Positions 5,262 to 11,233 of a stretch of DNA of 11,233 nucleotides are shown here, one piece after another. A model generated the notes under the pieces. The model saw only the letters and a program-made list of their open reading frames with translations. It searched no databases and had not been told where the DNA came from. The stretch is from Syntrophaceae bacterium (GTDB lineage Bacteria; Desulfobacterota; Syntrophorhabdia; Syntrophorhabdales; WCHB1-27): positions 1 through 11,233 of the forward strand of contig PLSJ01000066.1 of NCBI GenBank assembly GCA_003165115.1, given 5' to 3'. The translations under genes were made by a program, and so were the position numbers. Numbering within the stretch: the first letter of the stretch is position 1; each line of letters begins with the position of its first letter.

Positions 5262-6595
5262 ATGAAAACGTAAGAGAGACCCCGCACAATAACGGTGCGC
5301 CCGAGCACACGCTCCGGAGCCGGTACGCCCACATCGTTGCCGCCTCGTTCCTTATGGTCTTTTTTGCCGCGGGCGCTCAGTACGTATTCGGTGTCATGTT
5401 CAAGCCGATCATCAGGGAATTCGGCTGGAGCAGAGGCGCCGTCTCGTCCATATTCCTGCTCAACATGGTCGTCTTCGCCATCGCCCTTACCGTTGTGGGC
5501 AGGCTGTACGACCGCTTCGGGCCGAAATGGATCATCATCGTCTCGACCCTCTTCCTTTCGGCGGGGTTCGTGCTTACGTCGTTTGCACATTCCATGGGCC
5601 AGTTATTCTTCTCCTACGGGTTAGTCGCGGCCATGGGGCTTGCGGGAACGGGCGTCCCCCTCGTGTCGACGCTCGTGAGCAAATGGTTCGACACAGGGCG
5701 TGGGCTGGCGATCAGCCTCGCGATCTCCGGGAGCTCCATCGGCGCCTTCGTCCTCGTGCCGGTGCTCAGCCTCCTGTCGGCCTCATACGGCTGGCGCACG
5801 TCGTGCCTTTACCTCGGGATCACGGTGTTCGTGGTGAATACGCTCCTCGCTCTCTTCGTGATAAAGGGCGATCCGCATCATCTCGGCATGCGGCCGTTCC
5901 GGACGAGCGACATAAAGAAGAGTGGGACGGCGGCCGCCGGCCAGGTCCGTCCCCTCGATAGGGCGCCGGCCTTAGGGCTCGGGCAGGCCATGGCCACGCG
6001 TTCCTTCTGGCTTTTTCTTGTCACCATGTTCATCTGCGGCAGCGGTGACTATCTTTCCGCGAGCCACTTTATCAACTTCGCCACGGACCAGGGCGCCTCC
6101 CAGCTCACGGCGGGAAAGATGATGGGTTGGTACGGACTCCTGAGCCTCGCGGGGATACTCGTTGCCGGGCCCGCCGCCGACAGGATCGGCTGCAAGACGC
6201 CCATCGTCCTCACCTTCCTGCTCAGGTTCGTCTTGTATCTCTTCATCCTGAAATACAAGAGTATCCCCTCGATGTATGTGTTCGCGCTCTTTTTCGGGTT
6301 TACCCACCTGATTACCGCCCCTCTCACGCCCATGCTGATCGGGCGGCTTTACGGTTTCGCGCAGATCGGACTCCTTACGGGCGTCGTCAACACGGTCCAT
6401 TTCTTCGGAGGGGGTTTGTTCACCTATATGACGGGATTGATGTTCGACAGGACAGGGAGCTACCAGGTGGTTTTTATCGTCGCGGCCTGCATGGCGGCGA
6501 CGGCCGCCCTGTGCAGCTCATTGATCGCCGAGCAGAGACACGGGGGAATTGAGCCCTGGTTTTCGGAAGATCGGATTGACGGCACCCGGCAATAG
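5258..6595 (+). CDS. MFS transporter, OFA (oxalate/formate antiporter)/monocarboxylate type
   Basis: A 445-residue inner-membrane transporter with about twelve hydrophobic helices and a central loop around residues 205-245. The first helix (about 24-45) ends in AGAQYVFGVMFKPIIREFGWSRG, typical of OFA/MCT-like carriers. MFS motif A is visible as GRLYDRFGPK (81-90), with a degenerate second copy GPAADRIGCK (304-313). Family members move small carboxylates such as oxalate, formate, lactate or pyruvate; the substrate here cannot be told. The ATG at 5258 overlaps the DUF1284 stop, and the open frame extends upstream to 5111 only as an antisense-free shadow of DUF1284. The ribosome binding site is weak (GCGGG), consistent with translational coupling. 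The end of the gene contains the promoter of rhlE. Confidence 0.92.
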   Translation: MNENVRETPHNNGAPEHTLRSRYAHIVAASFLMVFFAAGAQYVFGVMFKPIIREFGWSRGAVSSIFLLNMVVFAIALTVVGRLYDRFGPKWIIIVSTLFLSAGFVLTSFAHSMGQLFFSYGLVAAMGLAGTGVPLVSTLVSKWFDTGRGLAISLAISGSSIGAFVLVPVLSLLSASYGWRTSCLYLGITVFVVNTLLALFVIKGDPHHLGMRPFRTSDIKKSGTAAAGQVRPLDRAPALGLGQAMATRSFWLFLVTMFICGSGDYLSASHFINFATDQGASQLTAGKMMGWYGLLSLAGILVAGPAADRIGCKTPIVLTFLLRFVLYLFILKYKSIPSMYVFALFFGFTHLITAPLTPMLIGRLYGFAQIGLLTGVVNTVHFFGGGLFTYMTGLMFDRTGSYQVVFIVAACMAATAALCSSLIAEQRHGGIEPWFSEDRIDGTRQ

Positions 6596-6604
6596 GTTTA
6601 TAGT
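6576..6604 (+). promoter_or_regulatory. Sigma70-type promoter for rhlE
   Basis: TTGACG, 17 bases, TATAGT. Five of six bases match at -35 and five of six at -10, with ideal spacing. It overlaps the last codons of the MFS gene. The predicted start near 6611 leaves a 5' leader of about 130 nt before the helicase ATG. Confidence 0.65.
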
Positions 6605-6741
6605 ATGTGTCAGGCAATGAAGTGCTGACCAAAAGCCGCCCGCGTTCATCCGTTATTCCCAGGTTCGGCAGAACGTTCGCGTAAAACAATAGTCTTCGGT
6701 CATATTTTCGCTTCGGCTACTAAATTCTTTAAGAAGGTGCC

Positions 6742-8061
6742 ATGAGTTTTAGCTCGTTTAAGCTTCATCCGCAAATAGCCGCCGGCGTCAAGGCGCTCGG
6801 CTTCGAGACCCCGACCCCTATCCAGACACAGGCGATCCCACCCGTCCTCGCGGGCAAGGACGTCATGGGCCTCGCCCAGACCGGGACAGGCAAGACAGCG
6901 GCTTTCGTGCTGCCGATCCTGGAGCGCCTGCTTCCGGGTCCACGCGGCAGGGTGCGCAGCCTGATCGTCGCGCCCACGCGCGAGCTGGCGGAGCAAATCC
7001 ACGTGTCCATCGGGGAGCTGGGGCGCAATACACACCTGAAGAGCTGCACGATCTACGGCGGCGTGGGCGTGAACCCGCAGATCCAGAAGCTGCGGGCCGG
7101 CGTCGACATCGTCGTCGCCTGTCCCGGCCGCCTGCTCGACCACCTCAACCAGAGCACGATCAACCTTGAAAGCGTGGAAGTCCTTGTCCTTGACGAGGCG
7201 GACCGCATGTTCGACATGGGCTTTTTGCCCGACGTCAGGCGGATCATCAAACACCTGCCACAGAAGCGCCAGACGCTGATGTTTTCCGCCACCATGCCCG
7301 ATGACATCCGAAAGCTGACGAACGAAGTGCTTCACGATCCGATCACGGTGAAGGTCGGCCACACGGCCCCGGCAAACACCGTGTCCCATGCCCTGTACCC
7401 GGTCGAACAGCACCTGAAGACCGCACTCCTTATGGAGCTGCTGAAGCAGACTGATACGGAATCCATCCTGATCTTCACGCGCACAAAGCACCGGGCCAAG
7501 CGCATCGGGCAACAGCTCGGGAACGCGGGCTACAAGGCAGCCTCGCTCCAGGGGAACCTGTCGCAGAACAAACGCCAGGACGCGCTCGACGGCTTCCGCG
7601 ACGGATCGTACCAGATCCTGGTGGCCACCGATATCGCCGCCCGCGGCATCGACGTCCTGAGCATATCCCACGTCATCAACTATGATATCCCGGATACGAC
7701 CGATGCGTACACGCACCGCATAGGCCGGACCGGCCGGGCCGCAAAGACCGGCGACGCCTTCACCTTCGTCTGCCGCGAGGACGAGCCGGTGATCAAGGGC
7801 ATCGAGCGCGTGCTCGGCGAGCGGATCGAGCGCCGCATACTGAAGGGCTTCGATTATACGAAATCGGCTCCGGCACGGGACGCCGAATTTGCGCGCCCGC
7901 CCCGCCCGCCGCAGCGGCCGCGATCAAAACCCGCGCAGACCGGCGCATCCATGGATGCCGCCGTCAGGCCCCCGGCGCGCCCTGCCCGGCCGTCACGCGG
8001 GACTGCCCATCGGGGAGCCGCTACGGCGGCGCCTGTGCAGGGAAGACGCGGACAGAGGTAG
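6742..8061 (+). CDS. rhlE: DEAD-box ATP-dependent RNA helicase, RhlE subfamily
   Basis: A 439-residue cytoplasmic RNA helicase that unwinds short RNA duplexes using ATP; RhlE-type enzymes act in ribosome maturation and RNA turnover, often in the cold. All motifs are present: Q motif with F6 and Q28, motif I AQTGTGKT (45-52), Ia PTRELAEQ (78-85), Ib CPGRL (127-131, Cys in place of the usual Thr), II DEAD (151-154), III SAT (182-184), IV ILIFTRT (242-248), V ATDIAARGID (295-304) and VI HRIGRTGR (325-332). A Pro/Arg-rich basic tail (about 374-439) is probably disordered and RNA-binding. The start ATG has AAGAAGG four bases upstream. It is monocistronic, with its own promoter and terminator. Close relatives (DbpA, SrmB, RhlB) have different tails, so the subfamily call is slightly less sure than the helicase call. 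Confidence 0.95.
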   Translation: MSFSSFKLHPQIAAGVKALGFETPTPIQTQAIPPVLAGKDVMGLAQTGTGKTAAFVLPILERLLPGPRGRVRSLIVAPTRELAEQIHVSIGELGRNTHLKSCTIYGGVGVNPQIQKLRAGVDIVVACPGRLLDHLNQSTINLESVEVLVLDEADRMFDMGFLPDVRRIIKHLPQKRQTLMFSATMPDDIRKLTNEVLHDPITVKVGHTAPANTVSHALYPVEQHLKTALLMELLKQTDTESILIFTRTKHRAKRIGQQLGNAGYKAASLQGNLSQNKRQDALDGFRDGSYQILVATDIAARGIDVLSISHVINYDIPDTTDAYTHRIGRTGRAAKTGDAFTFVCREDEPVIKGIERVLGERIERRILKGFDYTKSAPARDAEFARPPRPPQRPRSKPAQTGASMDAAVRPPARPARPSRGTAHRGAATAAPVQGRRGQR

Positions 8062-8075
8062 CAGGCCCGACAGAG

Positions 8076-8102
8076 AGAGGTCTTACGGGACCTCTTATTT
8101 TC
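8076..8102 (+). terminator. Intrinsic terminator after rhlE
   Basis: The stem AGAGGTC (8076-8082) / GACCTCT (8089-8095) is perfect. Its loop, TTACGG, can close further as a U-G pair around a UACG (UNCG-type) tetraloop. It is followed by TATTTTCT. It ends 14 bp past the helicase stop and overlaps the ettA stop codon on the other strand, where no T-run follows, so it mainly serves rhlE. Confidence 0.7.
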
Positions 8103-9780
8103 TGGTCAGGTGCCGGTATTTGATCCGGTGGGGCTGGTCAGCGTCGGCGCCGAGACGCGCCTTTCTGTCCGCTTCGTACTCGGAGTAGTTTCCATCGAAC
8201 CAGACCACTTTGCTCATCCCCTCGAAGGCGAGCATGTGCGTGGCTATGCGGTCGAGGAACCAACGGTCGTGGCTGATCACCACGGCACAGCCGGCAAAAT
8301 TCTCCAATGCTTCTTCCAGGGCGCGCATGGTGTTGACGTCCAGGTCGTTGGTGGGCTCGTCAAGGAGAAGGACATTGCCCTCTTCCTTCAGCATGCGGGC
8401 CAGATGGACGCGGTTCCTTTCCCCTCCCGAAATCATCGTCACCTTTTTCTGCTGGTCGGCGCCGGAAAAATTGAAGCGGGCCACATAGGCGCGCGAATTC
8501 ACCTGCCGCTTGCCTATCTGGATAGTATCGTCTCCTCCGGAAATAACCTCCCAGATGTTCTTGTTCGGATCGAGGACATCACGCATCTGATCGACGTATG
8601 ACAGCTTCACGGTCTCCCCGATCCTGAAGGCGCCCGAATCAGGCGATTCGAGCCCGGTGATCATCCGGAAAAGGGTCGTCTTGCCGGCCCCGTTCGGTCC
8701 GATGACCCCTATGATCCCGCCCGGAGGGAGGGAGAACGTCATTCCTTCTATAAGAATATTGTCGCCGTATGCCTTGCTCACGTTATCGGCCTCTATCACG
8801 ACATTGCCCAGCCTGGGCCCCGGCGGGATATAGATTTCCAGCTCTTTTGAGCTTTTCTCGATATCACGGCTGAGGAGGGCCTCATAAGAACTGATGCGCG
8901 CCTTCGCCTTCGCGTGGCGTCCCCTGGGAGACATCTGTATCCACTCAAGCTCGCGCTGCAGGGTCTTCTGCCTCTCGCTCTCGGACTTCTCTTCCTGCTG
9001 CAGACGGTTCCTCTTCTGTTCCAGCCAGGAGGAATAATTCCCTTTCCACGGGATACCCTGTCCCCTGTCGAGCTCCAGGATCCAACCTGCGACGTTATCA
9101 AGGAAATACCGGTCGTGGGTCACGGCGATGATGGTGCCCGGATATCCTTGCAGGTGGTGCTCCAGCCAGGCCACGGTCTCCGCGTCGAGGTGGTTGGTGG
9201 GCTCGTCCAGGAGCAGGATATCGGGCTTCTGCAGGAGCAGCCTGCATAGCGCGACGCGCCGTTTTTCTCCTCCCGACAGGACATTGACCCGCGTCTCCCC
9301 CGGAGGGCAGCGCAGGGCGTCCATCGCCATCTCGAGGCGCGAATCGAGGTCCCATGCGTCCAGGCTGTCCAGCTTCTCCTGTACGTTGCCCTGTCGCGCG
9401 ATAAGCTTGTTCATCTCGTCGTCCGACATCGGTTCCGCGAATCTCTCGTTGATAAGGTTGTATTCCTTAAGGGCGGCCATTATTTCATGAACGCCCTCTT
9501 CCACGGTTTCCCGCACCGTCTTTTCGTCATCCAGCTTCGGCTCCTGTTCGAGCATCCCCACCGTGTAGCCGGGGGAAAGGACCGCCTCGCCGTTGAACTC
9601 CTTATCCACTCCCGCCAGAATACGCAAGAGAGAGCTTTTCCCCGATCCGTTCAGGCCGAGAACGCCGATCTTTGCCCCATAGAAATAGGAGAGATAGATA
9701 TCTTTCAGGACCGGCTTTTTGTCGTAATACTTGCTTACCCCGATCATGGAGTAAATGACTTTGTTCGGTTCGTTGCCCAT
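8095..9780 (-). CDS. ettA: Energy-dependent translational throttle protein EttA (ABC-F ATPase)
   Basis: A 561-residue soluble ABC-F protein; the E. coli protein has 555 residues. EttA binds the ribosomal E site and gates entry into the elongation cycle according to the ATP/ADP ratio. Domain 1 has Walker A GLNGSGKSS (42-50), signature LSGGE (168-172), Walker B LLLDEPTNHLD ending at 199 with catalytic E193, and THDR (221-224). An arm insertion lies at about 83-145. The PtIM-type linker (about 240-325) has the family sequence GNYSSWLEQK. Domain 2 has GPNGAGKTT (361-369), ISGGE (450-454), LLLDEPTNDLD (471-481) with E475, and SHDRWFLD (503-510). The C-terminus GADADQPHRIKY matches EttA rather than Uup or YheS. 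There are no membrane helices. It converges on rhlE and has its own extended -10 promoter. Confidence 0.97.
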   Translation of the reverse strand: MGNEPNKVIYSMIGVSKYYDKKPVLKDIYLSYFYGAKIGVLGLNGSGKSSLLRILAGVDKEFNGEAVLSPGYTVGMLEQEPKLDDEKTVRETVEEGVHEIMAALKEYNLINERFAEPMSDDEMNKLIARQGNVQEKLDSLDAWDLDSRLEMAMDALRCPPGETRVNVLSGGEKRRVALCRLLLQKPDILLLDEPTNHLDAETVAWLEHHLQGYPGTIIAVTHDRYFLDNVAGWILELDRGQGIPWKGNYSSWLEQKRNRLQQEEKSESERQKTLQRELEWIQMSPRGRHAKAKARISSYEALLSRDIEKSSKELEIYIPPGPRLGNVVIEADNVSKAYGDNILIEGMTFSLPPGGIIGVIGPNGAGKTTLFRMITGLESPDSGAFRIGETVKLSYVDQMRDVLDPNKNIWEVISGGDDTIQIGKRQVNSRAYVARFNFSGADQQKKVTMISGGERNRVHLARMLKEEGNVLLLDEPTNDLDVNTMRALEEALENFAGCAVVISHDRWFLDRIATHMLAFEGMSKVVWFDGNYSEYEADRKARLGADADQPHRIKYRHLTRK

Positions 9781-9830
9781 GTTTATTCCAAGTCCTTATC
9801 TTTTAGGGAATCAATTCCGTAGCGGTTCTC

Positions 9831-9839
9831 AGTATACCA
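9831..9839 (-). promoter_or_regulatory. Extended -10 promoter for ettA
   Basis: On the minus strand TGGTATACT gives the TGn extension plus a -10 box matching five of six bases. There is no recognisable -35; the expected position (about 9854-9859) is instead occupied by half of the palindrome GGACATGTCC (9854-9863). The start would be near 9824, with a leader of about 44 nt. Confidence 0.55.
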
Positions 9840-9892
9840 TAATCACGTCACCCGGACATGTCCAAGGCGGCGTATCGACAAAGGGGGCCGCT

Positions 9893-10480
9893 TCACCCCA
9901 CGAGAGGCACGCGGAATAACAGTGTGAACCCATTGAACGAGAGGACAACGCCCACGGCTGCAAGGACGAGGGAGAAGGAGAAGACGGGGCGTGATGAGGA
10001 GAGGATGGCGATCGAGGCCATCACAATCGATATCTGAAGCAACACTTCGGCAAAATCGAAGTAAGGGTCCTTCTTCTTGTTCAGGTCGCGCATCCGCTCG
10101 GCCTTTTTCGCCTCGGCCTCGATCTCCTTCTTTTCCGTCGAGTACCTGACCTCTTCGTCTCGTGCTCTCTTTATCCTGCTTTCGAGCCGCTCCCGCGCCT
10201 CCGGCTTCAGGTATGCCGAACGTTCCAGCAGATCGGCTTCGATGTTCGATCTCTGTATCTTGTAAAGGTTCTCTCTCATGGCCTTGGCCTGGTAATAGGC
10301 CCACTGGTTTGCCGCCTCCTGCTGCGCCAGCAGCATCTCTTTCATCGAATTGTTGCCGCCCAGGGCCGTGACTGCCAGGATGACGGCGTAGATCGCGGTC
10401 GTAAGGGCAACCCGCCTCGTAAACTTCTTCGCCTTGATCTCTTCAAGCTCCCCCGTGTTCGGCAGCTCTATTTCAGCCAT
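9893..10480 (-). CDS. DUF4337 family membrane protein
   Basis: A 195-residue inner-membrane protein of unknown function. There is a first membrane helix at about 23-41 and a long charged, probably coiled-coil middle (about 50-140) beginning with the recognisable segment AQQEAANQWAYYQAKAMREN. Two close hydrophobic helices follow at about 145-161 and 167-188. This topology and the 'ANQWAYYQAK' block are what mark DUF4337. The start ATG has AAGGGGG about five bases upstream. It lies 25 bp downstream of a YnfM-like MFS gene on the same strand, so co-transcription is likely. The helix-coil-helix shape suggests a structural or accessory role at the membrane, but nothing in the sequence shows an activity. 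Confidence 0.87.
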   Translation of the reverse strand: MAEIELPNTGELEEIKAKKFTRRVALTTAIYAVILAVTALGGNNSMKEMLLAQQEAANQWAYYQAKAMRENLYKIQRSNIEADLLERSAYLKPEARERLESRIKRARDEEVRYSTEKKEIEAEAKKAERMRDLNKKKDPYFDFAEVLLQISIVMASIAILSSSRPVFSFSLVLAAVGVVLSFNGFTLLFRVPLVG

Positions 10481-10505
10481 GTATGCCCCCTTGGAAGGAT
10501 TCTCA

Positions 10506-11233
10506 TCAGTCTTTCCAGAACCTTGTCGCTATCAGGACCGTGCAGCACTGGATACAGAGGATGATCGTCACGCACCCGGGCCACCCGGCTCGCCTCCAGA
10601 ATATACCGGGAAGGATCGAACCGATGAAGCCCCCAAGATAGTAAAAAGAAACGTACAGTCCCGCGGCCGACGACCTGGCCTCGGCGGCTGCCTTGCCCAC
10701 ATGGCTCGATGCAACCGATTGGGTGGTAAATACGCCGGAAGCTTCCATCGCCAGCCCGGCGATAATGATGGGCACAGAGTGGACCAGGGTAAGCAGCATG
10801 CCGGTCGCGGACACAGCCACGGCCCCCATCAACGCCTTGCGGTGACCGATCCGGTCCGTGAGATGACCTGCGACCGGCGTTATCGTGGCGCCTATCAGGT
10901 AGACGGCAAAAATTGACGCAAGAGCGGCCGGTCCAAGGAAGAAGGGCTTATCCGCCAGGTAAAAGCTTACATACGTGAACGCGCCCACGAGGCAGGAAAG
11001 CACGCTGAACCCGACCGCGTACGTCGCCAGGAGCTCGGGGTTCCGCAGGTGCCCGCGCATAGACCCAAGGGCCGCGGCGACATTGGATTGGCGCACGAAT
11101 TTGGTCGAGCGAGGCAGGAGCCACCATGTTGTCACGGCCTCGATCAGGGTGACCAGACCGAGGATGGCAAACGCTCCGTGCCAATTCCACCGCGTGAGAG
11201 CGAGACCGGAGATGAACCGCCCGCCAAACCCGC
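10506..11233 (-). CDS. MFS transporter, YnfM-type, C-terminal part (5' end outside window)
   Basis: The last 241 residues of a major facilitator; the frame is open to the window edge (an internal GTG at 11135 is not the start). The visible part begins with GFGGRFISGL (end of the first half), a helix, and the central loop LLPRSTKF. The second six helices follow. MFS motif A of the second half is clear: GHLTDRIGHRK (partial residues 122-132). The blocks SFYLADKPFFLGPAALASIF, TTQSVASSHVGK and GLYVSFYYLGGFIGS are characteristic of the YnfM branch of drug/metabolite exporters. It acts in the inner membrane, probably as a proton-coupled exporter with unknown substrate. The DUF4337 gene follows after 25 bp. 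Confidence 0.88.
   Translation of the reverse strand, partial: GFGGRFISGLALTRWNWHGAFAILGLVTLIEAVTTWWLLPRSTKFVRQSNVAAALGSMRGHLRNPELLATYAVGFSVLSCLVGAFTYVSFYLADKPFFLGPAALASIFAVYLIGATITPVAGHLTDRIGHRKALMGAVAVSATGMLLTLVHSVPIIIAGLAMEASGVFTTQSVASSHVGKAAAEARSSAAGLYVSFYYLGGFIGSILPGIFWRRAGWPGCVTIILCIQCCTVLIATRFWKD

Noticed and set aside
4604..5590. Minus-strand open frame of 328 codons opposite nitroreductase, DUF1284 and MFS
   Set aside because: It spans three well-supported plus-strand genes and its translation has no family features.
6700..7716. Long minus-strand open frame opposite rhlE (338 codons)
   Set aside because: It is an antisense shadow of a clear DEAD-box helicase in GC-rich DNA; no recognisable domain.
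9871..9898. Possible terminator after DUF4337 (GGGG / CCCC then CTTT)
   Set aside because: The stem is four base pairs and the T-run is three bases; too weak to call.
1..11233. CRISPR arrays, tRNA or rRNA genes, transposases, phage or toxin-antitoxin genes
   Set aside because: No repeat-spacer pattern, cloverleaf-like sequence or matching protein family was found on either strand by eye.

Overview
The window is a stretch of ordinary bacterial chromosome, GC-rich and densely coded, with eleven protein genes on both strands. No RNA genes, insertion sequences, prophage genes or CRISPR arrays were seen. The set of families (ferredoxin-fused nitroreductase, OFA-type transporter, MaoC protein, CFI-box C-terminal domain, DUF2277, DUF1284, DUF4337) suggests an anaerobic or facultative deltaproteobacterium (Desulfobacterota/Syntrophorhabdia-like). 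This is an inference from gene families only; no marker gene settles it.

Left part (1-3490). The end of a MaoC-like hydratase gene on the + strand runs in from outside the window. It converges on a minus-strand pair made of a DUF2277 gene and, upstream of it, a large secreted protein gene of about 806 codons. The large protein has a signal peptide, thirteen Asp-box-like repeats that probably build one or two beta-propellers, a Pro/Ala linker, seven glycines and a CFI-box C-terminal domain. Its leader carries a good sigma70-type promoter whose -10 box abuts a perfect 13-bp inverted repeat, inside a 29-bp-spaced direct repeat.

Middle part (3491-6595). A 79-codon zinc-ribbon-like gene (minus) and a ferredoxin-nitroreductase gene (plus) diverge from a 246-bp spacer holding a candidate promoter for each and a strong GC hairpin. 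Downstream of the nitroreductase follow a DUF1284 cysteine-rich protein and an OFA/monocarboxylate-type MFS transporter. The last two overlap by ATGA, so these three genes probably form one operon linking redox chemistry and uptake or efflux of a small organic acid.

Right part (6596-11233). A DEAD-box RNA helicase (rhlE) has its own promoter inside the end of the MFS gene and a UNCG-looped terminator. It converges on ettA, the ABC-F translation factor, which has an extended -10 promoter. Beyond it a minus-strand pair, a YnfM-type MFS exporter (cut by the window edge) and a DUF4337 membrane protein, are 25 bp apart and likely co-transcribed.

I see no convincing new multi-gene defence or mobile system. 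The points most worth a second look are the CFI-box propeller protein with its candidate operator, and the nitroreductase with an Asp in place of one cluster cysteine.
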